Below are positions 26,946 to 38,500 of a stretch of DNA of 64,000 nucleotides, one piece after another. Made by a program: the position numbers and the translations under genes. The notes beneath the pieces are model-generated. The model did no database searches, was not told where the DNA came from, and saw nothing but the letters and a program-made list of their open reading frames with translations. Positions within the stretch are counted from its first letter, which is position 1. Each line of letters opens with the position of its first letter. Origin of the DNA: Ianthella basta (lineage: Eukaryota; Porifera; Demospongiae; Verongiida; Ianthellidae); the NCBI GenBank assembly GCA_964019415.1, contig OZ025880.1, forward strand, positions 4,270,813 to 4,334,812, in the 5' to 3' direction.

Positions 26946-27845
26946 GGAAGGGGGATTAGGATCATAACTTTCAATTCCGCTTTTTCGTGCTATAAGTGGC
27001 CCACATTAGTACAATTCCGATCGACATTCAAAATACATGCCAATGCATTAAGTTAACGCCCATACAAGCAAGTAGCTACAAACACATAAAGCACAACTGG
27101 ACACACAATCACACAAGCATGCATGCAGCTATAACAGATCTAGCTAGATAACAGCCAAGCACACACATAAATGCAGCACATGTGCACGCAAGACATCTGC
27201 ACATTGCTGTATGGAGGATCTATGATTGCTGTAACTGTAAGAAAATCACTAAGATGGTCATCAGACAAGCTAAGGCATTGGACAAGCAGAAATTCTATGC
27301 TACATGCAAAGATGGGACTTTAATAGACTTAGCTAACTACCTGTTTTGTGTGTATATATGAAGCACTGACCAGAAACACTTGAGAAAGAGGTAATTCAAA
27401 TGTTCCAAGGAAGTTGTTAGCAATCAAGGCATTCTGAATATAAAAGATGTGAATGCATGGCTATGAAAAACAGTAGACTGTGGATTCTAGCTACCAGACA
27501 ACAAGTGACCATGATGATATGGCAGGTATGATCAATTAGTTCCTGTTAGTACTAAAATTGAAGCAACAGAGATTGTGCATTGCATCAATGGAGCGTAGAC
27601 ATAGTTTATGCCATGGCTAGCTATTGACACTCAATCTCATTATATCTGCGCTCCTGCACTGCAGTCACCCCAGTCGTGCTGCCAATAGATAAAGTATGGT
27701 GGCTGAAACTCCTCAATGGAGTGTAGGTCATGGGTTCGATGCTCAGTGTCGCATGTTAACAGGTTTTAAATAACTTGCAATTTAGGGAGGGACTGATTTG
27801 CTGCGTGCAGCTGACTGCATGCACATACAAGTTTATTATTTAATT
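26946..27845. repeat. Segment X, copy 1, including a SINE-like portion
   Basis: This block recurs, shorter, at about 34850-35410 ('ttaggatcataactttcaattccgc', 'aggcattctgaa...', 'cctgttagtact...'). Near 27690-27740 the sequence 'gtaggtcatgggttcgatgc' resembles an RNA polymerase III B box, suggesting a tRNA-derived SINE at about 27540-27840. Confidence 0.6.
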
Positions 27846-27848
27846 AGC

Positions 27849-27985
27849 TATCCACTTACTTTGAAGTAAGAGATGACATGACAGCGGATGGTATCCACTT
27901 ACTTTGAAGTAAGACATGACATAACAGCGGATAGATCCACTTACTTCAAAGTAAGTGGATACCATCCGTTGTCATGCCTGCATTG
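27849..27985. repeat. Short tandem plus inverted repeat
   Basis: 'atccacttactttgaagtaag' occurs twice directly and once inverted ('cttacttcaaagtaagtgga') within about 130 bp. Confidence 0.75.
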
Positions 27986-29631
27986 CTGCCATGCGTGCAT
28001 TGCACCCTCGCTCAATCTCTTGACCTTGAATTTCACTCACCCCTGCTCAGGTTATATAGTCCAAGTACTGCTAACAAACGCTGCCAATCACTGGGTTAAC
28101 TAACTCATCAGACGACTCTGGGTCAGAGTAGAGCTAAACTGCTAAAGTTAACAGACTCCCTAACCCAAGTCTGCAGATGAGGTAACCTAGGTTTACACAT
28201 ACACCACGGCTGTTTCGCCGGGGTAACTTAGTTGTTACACAACATTTACTTGACTTGAAAATCGAAATCAGTACCTGCAGCCTGTCAATTCTTTGTAGTT
28301 CATATCCCTAACACCAGGTAGTGTGCATGTGTGCCTTTGAATTACATTCATTAATCATTTCTTATTACTATTAGTACGGTAACATGCATGCCAGATCTTA
28401 TGGACTGTCAAAACGCTAAACATAGTTAATTGCCGCTAAAATTAGTAACCTTTAACAATGTTGGAAAGTTTATTATAATATTTATAGAATCTTTGTGAAT
28501 GATATCATAGCTTGATGAAGTGTAGCAGTTGGGGTTAACATGTACAGTTTCACTTGAGCAGCACTGCCTTAAGCTTGGTCAACTTGAGAGTGTATCGTTC
28601 AGTTTCCAGCAGAATACCAACTGGCCTGCATGCTTCACGATGGACTAGACTTGTATAATAGACTGTTATGGCTTAATTGCTGCCATGCTTCGCACTACGT
28701 GTTGCATATGAATTAAATTCAGTAATTATTGTAATTGAAATTAGTGAAGGCATGCATGTATAGATATTGATATAGCTGAAGTTATGAAACATTCCTGAAC
28801 TTGTCCACAGTGGAGAGTTCAATCTTAGTATAGTGGCACTACATAAGGCTTGTTTCTGATTTACTGCTCTAGACATAACCTCATACTTGTGCATAGCAGG
28901 CCATAGGCATACATGATAATTAGTGGGGTATATCATTGCAATTGAGTATAATGGCTGGAGGCTATCACAAATGCTGCATGCACCTTAATTGTACATGCTC
29001 TATGTCTGCATCAATCTGGTTGAACCCATTCAGTGTTGTATAATGCCACCTACCTTCATTTGGTGCACGTGCAGCCAATTTTGCATCGTAAGTAGCTATA
29101 TAATTATGCATAATTATGGGTATTTTGAATTAAACTATAGCAGGGTATGGTTTTAGCACAGGCCTAACTACAATAATTATAATTATGATTATAATATATT
29201 AGGTATATGTAATAATTTAGACCCATAAAACAATTATATATGATCAGAGACATGCATTTCATTGCTCATGATCAGCATTGACACTATTGGAGCAAACTAA
29301 AACTCATTGCACATGGACCTCTAGTTATATAACTCAGACTGAAAGGTGTTAGATCGGGGGCGAATCAGAACTAAGAGACTAAAATTCAGCTGATGTATAA
29401 CAAGAAGTCATGCATGCAACCACATGCAGTCTCGTAATTTGGTCCAAGGACAATCATACGATAATACACAAGGCTACTGACTGTCTCATAATACATTGCT
29501 AAGCATGTAGTACAGTAATCATGATGAATGTAGAACAGGGGCCTATTGCACTATAGTACTATGTACTGTATGCAACTAGCTACCCACAGCCTATGCTAGG
29601 TGTCACATATGCATGCTATTGTAAGGTACAC

Positions 29632-32600
29632 TTAAGCCAAACTAGACAGCGAAAGCATGACTAGCAGAATGATACTCCACACAGCAACAGCGACTGGAGT
29701 GGCACCACTAGTACCGTCGACGTCGAAGCACTCAGAGCTATCCACCTTGGCTGCATGGGAGACAACACATATATACACACAATGCCTCTGCCAAGGACCT
29801 CCTAGGAAGGCAATAGCTTGCAATTATTGTACGTTACATTTATGAAGAAAGGTGCCACTTTACGTATGTACAGACAAAAGTAGCTATGTGCATGTATTGC
29901 ATAAGTCACATGCATGTGTCAGTGAGTTACATACTGCAATTTATTGGGATGAAAGTTGGCGGGAACACTTCAATCTGGGATCCAACAGCAGATACATTTG
30001 CCTGAGATAGAAGTTAAATAAAACATGATAATATGGAAATTCTGTGCAAAAATCTTAGTTAATAATATCAATGTAAGACCACGAGTCAAATCTGAATTCA
30101 CCCAAACATGGCACAACCATGACAACAGGTTTTATACAAAAGAGGATGAAATGGCTTAGATTACAAGAATACCACCACATATACTTCAATTCACTTGTGG
30201 GACCAAGTTCATTTGATTAAACATATCACCATGGAATTCCAACACAATTATGTTGTAGAGGGTGCATGGGACTAGCCATGATGTGTATTAGAAGCAGTGC
30301 AGGTACGTAGCACTACTGTATTTAGGGCAAAGTAGTAAGGCTATATGGCTTTAGTGGACTTAGCTATCTGCCAATTTCTCTGTTCTTGTTACACTATTTC
30401 GCCATCTGATCTTAATCTTACTTCTTAGGGCAGCCATCTGCTGGGAACTGAAGGAATACTTAAAGTGACAACCACACATTTTCAGCAAGATGTAAAGTCT
30501 GTGACATAATCACATTAACTACACACACACTATCCCAGCAACTTATGTATAATTATAGTATTCATCATTACATGCACTCTGCTGGCACATACATCTACAG
30601 GGATTTAGAATGAGGCAACAAGCATTGGAATGCTTTTCTTGTAGATCTAGAATCATTGTAAAAATGCACCTTAGCCTGGCAGTATAGTCCATGCAAATAA
30701 CATAATATATGATGGTATACGGCTTTTCGCATTAGCATTTCAGTGGCACCCTGCAAGCGAGCAATGGTCTGATTGCAAATGTCACATTCAAAGTCTAGTA
30801 AGTTAACTTTGCCAACTGACATCTCAGTTGGCAGCCAGAGTACCACACACATTGCACTGCATTTTACTTTAAACTACAACTTTTAGCAGCTTATATTTTC
30901 ACTGTACTTATCGTTGATACAGTCATGCTATTGAATCTGTTCATGGATGAATAACAGTTGACAGGAAGTTTGCAATATAGCACAGTATACTTAGTAGCTT
31001 GATCCTTCCTTTGGATGACCAAGCACACCAGGAAACACTTGCCAATTCTATGAGGCATTATCATGCCTATTACGGGCTTCATCAGGCATACAAACTAACA
31101 AGTGCTTCCCGGTGTGCTTGATCTTCCAAAAGAATGATCAATTGCAAGCTATCAACTCAGCATGCCTAACAGCTTTCACGACAGCACATATATTTTGCTG
31201 TCAGATTGTAAGTGACTGGACGCATATATATCAGTGGAACCTGTCTAAGATGTTCACTGTGTTAGGCAACCACCTCTCTAAGATAGCTAGACTCCCTGGC
31301 CCCGAAAAGCACTAAAAGATTGCAATCTACCTCTGTAGAACAGCCACTTCTCTATAAAAGTCAGTTATAACTGGTGCACAGGTGGTTGTCGTAGACAGGT
31401 TTCACTGCATAACTTCAGTCACCATAAATCATAGTAGCGAACTAATACTACAGTCAACTGAGCAGACACATTTGGTGTACTTACCCGAAAAAAGACACCA
31501 TTTCCTCGATTTTCGATCGTAGCTGATACAAGCACAGTCACTGTACCAAATACAGAAATGTCAAAACTGTCCTCAAATGACTGATTGGACTGCCTCCCAA
31601 ACAGTTCTTGGCTGGTGACAGTTAAAATACGGCTACCAATAACATGAATAGGGACATCCAAGTTGCCATCATGGCATGGCAGCAAACTAAACTCCGATAC
31701 TATGGTTAACTGGTTACCAAAGATTGCAAGGGAACAGTTCAGGTCCAAGCAGTTCTCGCAGACATTGGATCCATTTACTGTATACACACATTCGCTATCA
31801 GGCAAGCCTGCCTCAATGAATTGGCTGACATTATTCATGGCTGCACACACATCTTGGATGTTCTCTGCAAAAATACAGTGAAGGCAGAAGATACATGTGT
31901 AATGTGAAAGAGGCTCATGGCTACATTGAAATAAGTATACAAGTGAGTGGCCTTCAGCTACATCTGCTCTGTGCCACTTCATACATAAAATTCCCCCAGG
32001 CTGGAGCTCAAACTCCAGCCAAAGCATGCAGAGCTGTACTGGTATTCCTCATCCTCGCAAGGCTTGACACCAATGAGAGGTTCAGGTTGCACGTGAGAAT
32101 GAAAGTTTCATATTAATATGAACCCCTATTATTGTACAACACCTGTGCACTTACAGTTTCTGAATAATCACTCTCTGCTATGAGAAATCTTGCCAACAAT
32201 GGCCATGATAAAATTGCATAAACAATAGATGTGGCATGTGAACTGCTCACTTTTTGTATATTCTTCTATGTTACCATAACTATGCGTGTGACTCGTTTGA
32301 TAACATGCAGTCAAACAGCCATTGTCAATCTCACACTCATTCACGGCTGTTTTGCACTATATAAATGGCAGAAACTTAGTTTGGAATGGACACTAGGAAT
32401 GAGGAAAATTGGGTTTCTTGAGGGAAAGACTCTCATGATATATTTAGCCTTTTTCTTTTCGGACACTTCAAGAAGTGACAGTTTACTTGACAAGGAAGTA
32501 TAAATGACATAAGTCGAGTGTGCTATAGTCAAGTTAGCCTGCTTAGTGCTCTCCTGGCAGCAAGATAATTGCTGTTACTTGCAGCACTTAATCGTCCTAT

Positions 32601-34686
32601 AGTGAACATCTCTGAGTTTTCCTGCCAGTTTGCTGGGTATTGAGGGACAGCCGAAAAAGTGCTGAACACTGTCCTTTTTGTACTTCAAGCTTCAAACACC
32701 TTTTATTAACACAGTATTTTGCCATATTGTAGCATAGGCCTATAAATATGGCCTCGGCGATCATTGGAATAGACGTTCGTATTTAGCCTTTTTCTCATTG
32801 AACACCGAAGCAATCTTTACCGAACGGTGTACAGGCATAGAACGGATACCAGGCAAGTGTGATATGAGCCAATAAGCCTGCTTTGCACTCTCTGGGCAGC
32901 AAGATAATGACTTTCACTGGCGGTACTAAATTGATACATCACGCACCCGTCCCAACTCTCCGGCCAGTTTACTGTGTATTGACGAAAAGTACAGAACACT
33001 GTTCTGTATTGCAAATTCTGCTGCCACATTCGTACATCGCATTTCAAAGCCTTTATTAACAATGTTTTCTGCCATATTTGTAGGCCTTTGCTACATTATG
33101 GCGAAATACTGTGTTAATAAAGGCGTTCAAACTTGAAGTACGAAAAAGGCAGCTGAATACGCTATAAAGGACAGTGTTCAGCACTTCTTCAGCTGTCCTT
33201 CAATACCCAGCAAACTGGCAGGAAAACTCGGAGATGTTCACTATAGGGCGATTAATTGCCGCATATAACAGGAGAGCGTAAAGCAGGCTAAGATGACTAC
33301 AGCACGATTGCCATGTGTCAGTTGTATGTCAGTGCATGTTAAACTTGAGATTGTTTCTGTGTTCAATGGGGAAAAGACTAAAAACGACCTATGTTCCAAC
33401 GATAGGCCATCCCAATCCTAGTTCCCGTTACGATTTGGGAAAACTAAGTTTCAACCTCGAAACAGCAGTGCATTACACGCTCGCTCAATCTCTTGACATT
33501 GACTTTCACTCACCAGTGTTCAGGTTATATAGTCCAAGTACTGCTAACAAACGCTGCCAATCACTGGGTTAACTAACTCATCAGACGACTCTGGGCCAGA
33601 GTAGAGCTAAACTGCTAAAGCTAACAGACTCCCTAACCCTAGTCTGCAGGTGAGGTAACCTAGGTTTACACATACACCTGCATAACATGTACACACGCAC
33701 ACGCACGTGCAAACACAGAATCATGTGCATATATACAAAAACATGTGTACTTGCATCTATACATTGTGAGCATAAAACACATTAACTCTGCCTCCTTCCA
33801 TCTGTGTGCAGGCCACAACTACACAGCGTGCCTCTGGTTGCTGAGAACAACAAGCTAATCTCCTCTGGTGTTATTTTGGAAATTGGAGCAGTCTACTGTC
33901 CGGTCCAGTAGTGCAGTCCTCTCCAGTGAATGGGGACATCTGCTGTGATGTTCAAGAAGTAGGCAGCTACTTGTACTCTCTTAGACTATAGCTAGCCATA
34001 TGTAACAAATTCTCAGCACATGGCAGGTTGCCGACTAGTCTTTATAAGCTAGCACAGAATTAATAACGGTGGACAAGTTGTCAAGTAGCTACTGGCTTTA
34101 AAACGTAGTGAGTACATGAACTTGGTAAGAGAAGTTGAAACAGCTGGAAGACACAAGACTAGTACAAAGGCTACACGCTGAAGAACATGTAGGAAAAGAC
34201 AGAGAGGGAAGGAAGTAGATGTAGCTAGCTGTGCAGAGTGTGCAGGTGCTTTAGACAACATTTGTATTCACTCTAAACAATTACAGCATTACACACAATA
34301 ATATTAGCTATAAATATCACAGAGGGGTCTCCTGCATTCGTAGCCGGAGAAAAGCCATGGATTGTGATTGACTGACTGATTAGAGTACACCTGATTCTGA
34401 GTGAATACAAAATTAATTAGGAAAAGTACGTAGCTTAGTAGCTAGCTATATAGAGTGAGGGTAACGGTGTAATGGCTATGGCGGTGAGCGAATGAAGTCA
34501 GGTGCTTAGTGAGACGGCATGTAGCTAGTAGCTCGCTCACAGGCAAAATTAGGGGACCGGTTCCGACTTCGAAGACCATGGTCGTCCAGTGACCACGGGG
34601 CACTTACCGACTTTGATGGCTTTGTTGTCGCCAATCGCAGCACCACCAGCAAGAAGAGACATAAGAATCACAACAATGAACTTCAT
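29632..34686 (-). CDS. Gene B: paralogue of gene A, probably GPI-anchored Cys-rich protein (214 aa)
   Basis: Four exons are 34608-34686, 31485-31864, 29935-30001 and 29632-29750 (645 nt; phases 1-0-1). The signal peptide is MKFIVVILMSLLAGGAAIG. The domain exon keeps NIQDVCAAMNNVSQFIE, CVYTVNGSN, CENCLDLNC, LLPCHDGNLD and FGRQSNQSFEDSF, and is three codons shorter than in gene A. Exon 3 encodes EVFPPTFIPINC. The last exon encodes a short GPI-type tail (VWSIILLVMLSLSSLA). Gene B arose with gene A by the segmental duplication around both. It appears intact. Confidence 0.85.
31232..31407. mobile_element. pogo-like MITE (intact sister copy), intron 2 of gene B
   Basis: Inverted ends cagtggaacctgtct / agacaggtttcactg bound a 176-bp element. 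This is the uninterrupted state of 17406-18793. Confidence 0.75.
32517..33300. mobile_element. Fold-back element (copy 2), intron 1 of gene B
   Basis: Same inverted-arm arrangement as 19911-20742, carried along in the segmental duplication. Small internal deletions distinguish it from copy 1. Confidence 0.75.
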
Positions 34687-34849
34687 GACCAGTACATATG
34701 ACGGACAGCCCAAATGAAATGTTACAGAGGGACCTTAAACACACTCGTTAGTCTATGGGCGGAGCCAGTGTACTAGTGTACTGGATTTCGGTTATTACCG
34801 GATATCGGTCTCCCCGGAAGTGCAATCCTAAGAGAAGAGGGATTAGGAT

Positions 34850-35410
34850 TATAAGTTTCCATTCCGCCCGCTTTTTCGTGCTATAAGTGGCCCACATCAG
34901 TACAATTCCGATCGACACTCAAAATACATGCCAGTGCATTAAGTTAACGCCCATACAAGCAAGTAGCTCAAGGCATTCTGAACATAAAAGATGTGAATGC
35001 ATGGCTATGAAATACAGTAGACGGTGGATCACCAGACAACAACAGGTTTGCAAGCATGTCATGACCATGATGATATGGCAGGTATGATCAATTAGTTCCT
35101 GTTAGTACTGAAATTAAAGCAATGGAGATTGTGCATTTTCATCAATGGAGTGTAGACATAGTTTATGTCATGGCTAGCTAGTGACACTCAATCTCATTAT
35201 ATCTGAGCACCTGCACTGCAGTCACCCCAGTCATGCTGCCAATAGATAAAGTACGGTGGCTGAAACTCCTCAATGAAGTGTAGGTCATGGGTTCATGCTC
35301 AGTGTGTATGTTAACAGGTTTTAAATAACTTGCAATTTAGGGAAGGACTGACTTGCTGCGTGCAGCTGACTGCATGCACATACAAGTTTATTATTTAATT
35401 AGCTATCTTG
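34850..35410. repeat. Segment X, copy 2, with SINE-like portion
   Basis: Counterpart of 26946-27845, with an internal deletion. A pol III B-box-like 'gtaggtcatgggttcatgct' lies near 35280-35300. The order Y1-X-Y2-X' shows that the duplicated unit was Y plus X. Confidence 0.6.
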
Positions 35411-35585
35411 AGTAGGGAAATCATGAATGAACACTCCAATACACTTGCGTACTAAAGTAACAGCGTCATGTGTGCAAAGTCTTGCTATTACAACTTTGTA
35501 CGCATACGTACAGCTGTAGCTATAATATGGCTGCATGTGTATTAGGCCTATAGTGTCATAATTTTTATGTGTTTACTGCGTAATC

Positions 35586-38500
35586 TTAGTAATACAAGCT
35601 GGCGAATGAGAGCACAGCTAGCAACATGATGGTCCACACAGCAGTCGCCGGTGGTGGAGACCCTGCATTACCAGCAGTCCCTGCCTGCTGCGATGTTGGA
35701 GTTGGTGTCCCAGCACTTGTTGTTGTTGGAGTCATTACACGTGTTGTTGTTGTTGCCGCTGCATTTGTTGTTGTTGGTGTCCCTACACTTGTGGTTGCAA
35801 TTGGTGGAGTCCCTACATGTGTTGTTGTTGGTGTCCTAGTGATTGTTGTTGTTGGAGTCATTACACTTGTTGTTGTTGCTGCTACAATTGTTGTTGTTGG
35901 TGTCCCACCATTTGTTGTTGGTGGAGTCCCTACACTTGTAGTTGGTGGTGCAGGAGTTGACGACTCACTACTGCTATCGATGCTGCCGAAGCACACAGAT
36001 CTATCCACTTCAGCTGCACAAGAGGACAATATGCACACACATTAAACAAAGTTAATGCTAAAATAATACTGAACAAATTAATACTTTAAATTTGCTCTTA
36101 GATCAACACAGAGAGCAAGTTTTATTATTATTCTCAACACATTGGACCAGACATCACAAGGTAAATCCTGCATGGAGGTGCTTACTGCATGTTATCGGGA
36201 TGAATGTTAGTGGGAAAACTTCGATATTCGATCCAGAAGCAGCTGCACTGGCCTGCAGCAGAAGTGAATACATGCAAACATATTATTATAATAAGCACAA
36301 GTGAATTAAATGATGTTCAGTGAGGAGAAAAATTGCTACGAACGTGTCTCCAGTAGCATAAATATACATCGCACCTCTTTAGAACCCTATACTGTATAGA
36401 AGTAGGATATACTGGTAACATTAATAACTCAACAGGTACAGTACTTAACAACTGAATAATTTTTGCAACAATTACGCTGAGACAATTTTATAACGCAGAG
36501 CTCTGCATGCCTTTTCATTCTCTTCACTAATATATACATACAATTGTCAGTCTGCACAGCAAAGCCTAATGGAATTAAAGAAGCATTCTTCCCACTCTTG
36601 CTTACCTGAGTGGAGACACCATTTCCTTGGTTGTCAATAGTAACTGATACATCCACTGGCACTGAAAGTGTACCAAAGATTGTAGAAACGCGAACTGTAA
36701 AACTGTCACTATAGGACTGGTCAGACTGCCTACTAAAGAGTACTTGGCCACTTGAATCCAAGATTCTTGTATTAATGGCATGCCTGGGGACATTCAAGTT
36801 ACCATCGTGGCACGGCAGCACACTGACTTCGGATTTGACAGTAATTGTAGCAATTGATGCTGTAATTGGAATGGTACAGTTCAGGTCCAGGCAGTTTTTG
36901 CAGGCATCAGGACCATTCCTCAAATATACACAATCACTCCCAGATGCACTTGTCTCAATGTGTTGGCTAACACCATCAATGGCATCACACACGCCCTGGA
37001 TGTTCTCTGCAGCAATATAAATTAGATTGGGTACTAATAAATGTGATTAGTAAAAAGTTACTTCAAGTCAGTCTGAATAGGGGTCATCTGAGAATACTAG
37101 CTATGTAAGATTGTTATACAACTCAGAATGAAGAGAGAGCCACAAAAAGGGACATCATTGAAGGGACCAGGTTGCATGTGAAAAATCGTGCAATTAATGT
37201 TTCAAAATCAATATGAAATATCCCTTATCATTTTACTAGTCATGTGTATTTACAGTTTCTGAATAACTGCTCTCTGCTAGCTGTTGCAAGAAATTTTGCC
37301 ATCAAAGACCACAGTAAGACGTCTCACAAACCATAATTTTATGTAGTATGGCAAGTGAACCGTTCAGTTGTGCAAGATGTAGACAGTGACTATAGCCACC
37401 TCCCAGTATATGTCTCTTACTGTACCTAGCTACATAGCTATAGCTACCCTGGCACCATTTGTACACATCAAAATATATAATACTGAGATAGGTGTATAAT
37501 TAATGTAGAAACAGGAACTTAAAGATCACTGTTGATAATCACATACCACATGGCTGCTGAATTTTCTGGGAGGCCCTATCAGCCAAAGCATTTGATTTGA
37601 GCGTATAATGCTATCATAATACATTACTCTATGGCAGCAAAACGTGGACACTACAGACCATGCAGGCATATGAAAAAGCTGCAGGCAACAAATATGAGAT
37701 ACTGAGGAAAGTTGAGGATGTGATGAGAATGGATTGGCTGAGAAGTAATAACATTATAGAGAGACTTACATAGGCAGCTAAAAATATGTTCTAGAGACTG
37801 CAGTAAGAAAGGAGAGGCAATAGAAGGGGAAGATTGATGAAAAGCCAGAGTAGATATCGGTAAAGGCTGTGCATATAGAGGAGATGCCAGGAAAGAGGCC
37901 AAGATGGAGCCCACAAATACGATGGGAAGATGACTTGATTTGATAATGTATACATAACTACATGAACCAATTATAGGCATATTATTATTAAAACTTTTCC
38001 AGTAGGCTTGTATGTATTCTAGCTATACCTCCTGCATATATAGGGTAAAGAGCTATAGTATACTGTTGGCAGCTGCAGATCGATTGATTTGATTGAGTTT
38101 GATATCCCAAGTACGGCCTGCTCAGAAGTCTCATGCTGCAGTGCCTCTGCATCCTACATTGCCACTTTTCTTGCTTCTTACCATGTATTCATATGGCATA
38201 ATTTCCATTCAGGCTTTACCCCCCCCCACACACACCTAACATGATTACAACCATTCACCATTTATTCAGTGCCTATATTATAACTATATTATGGTCAGTT
38301 ATGTATTCATCATAATTATGGCGTGAGTGATGATTATGGTAGCTACATCTGAACACAATTTCGGTGAACAAAGGAAACTATAGCTCGGTGCTTAGAGAGC
38401 AAGTGGTCACGTATTCGTAGTAAGAGGTTAAATTGTTTTTATGACCTTGCAAGCCATGGTTAGCTATGTACAGTCTATTGCTTGCCAGCGTAGGCTACGT

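Larger units (their letters stand above)
28246..34828. repeat. Segmental duplication, copy 2 (contains gene B)
   Basis: This is the direct-orientation counterpart of 14518-22250. It preserves the empty sites for the 1207-bp transposon and the hairpin found in copy 1. Confidence 0.93.

Noticed and set aside
27690-27740. A functional tRNA gene at the B-box-like 'gggttcgatgc'
   Set aside because: No cloverleaf with paired acceptor and anticodon stems can be built; it is better read as a tRNA-derived SINE.
35626-36045. Plus-strand frame of VVVGV repeats (and a similar one at 48898-49233)
   Set aside because: This is the antisense shadow of the Thr/Pro-rich stalk exons of genes C and F.
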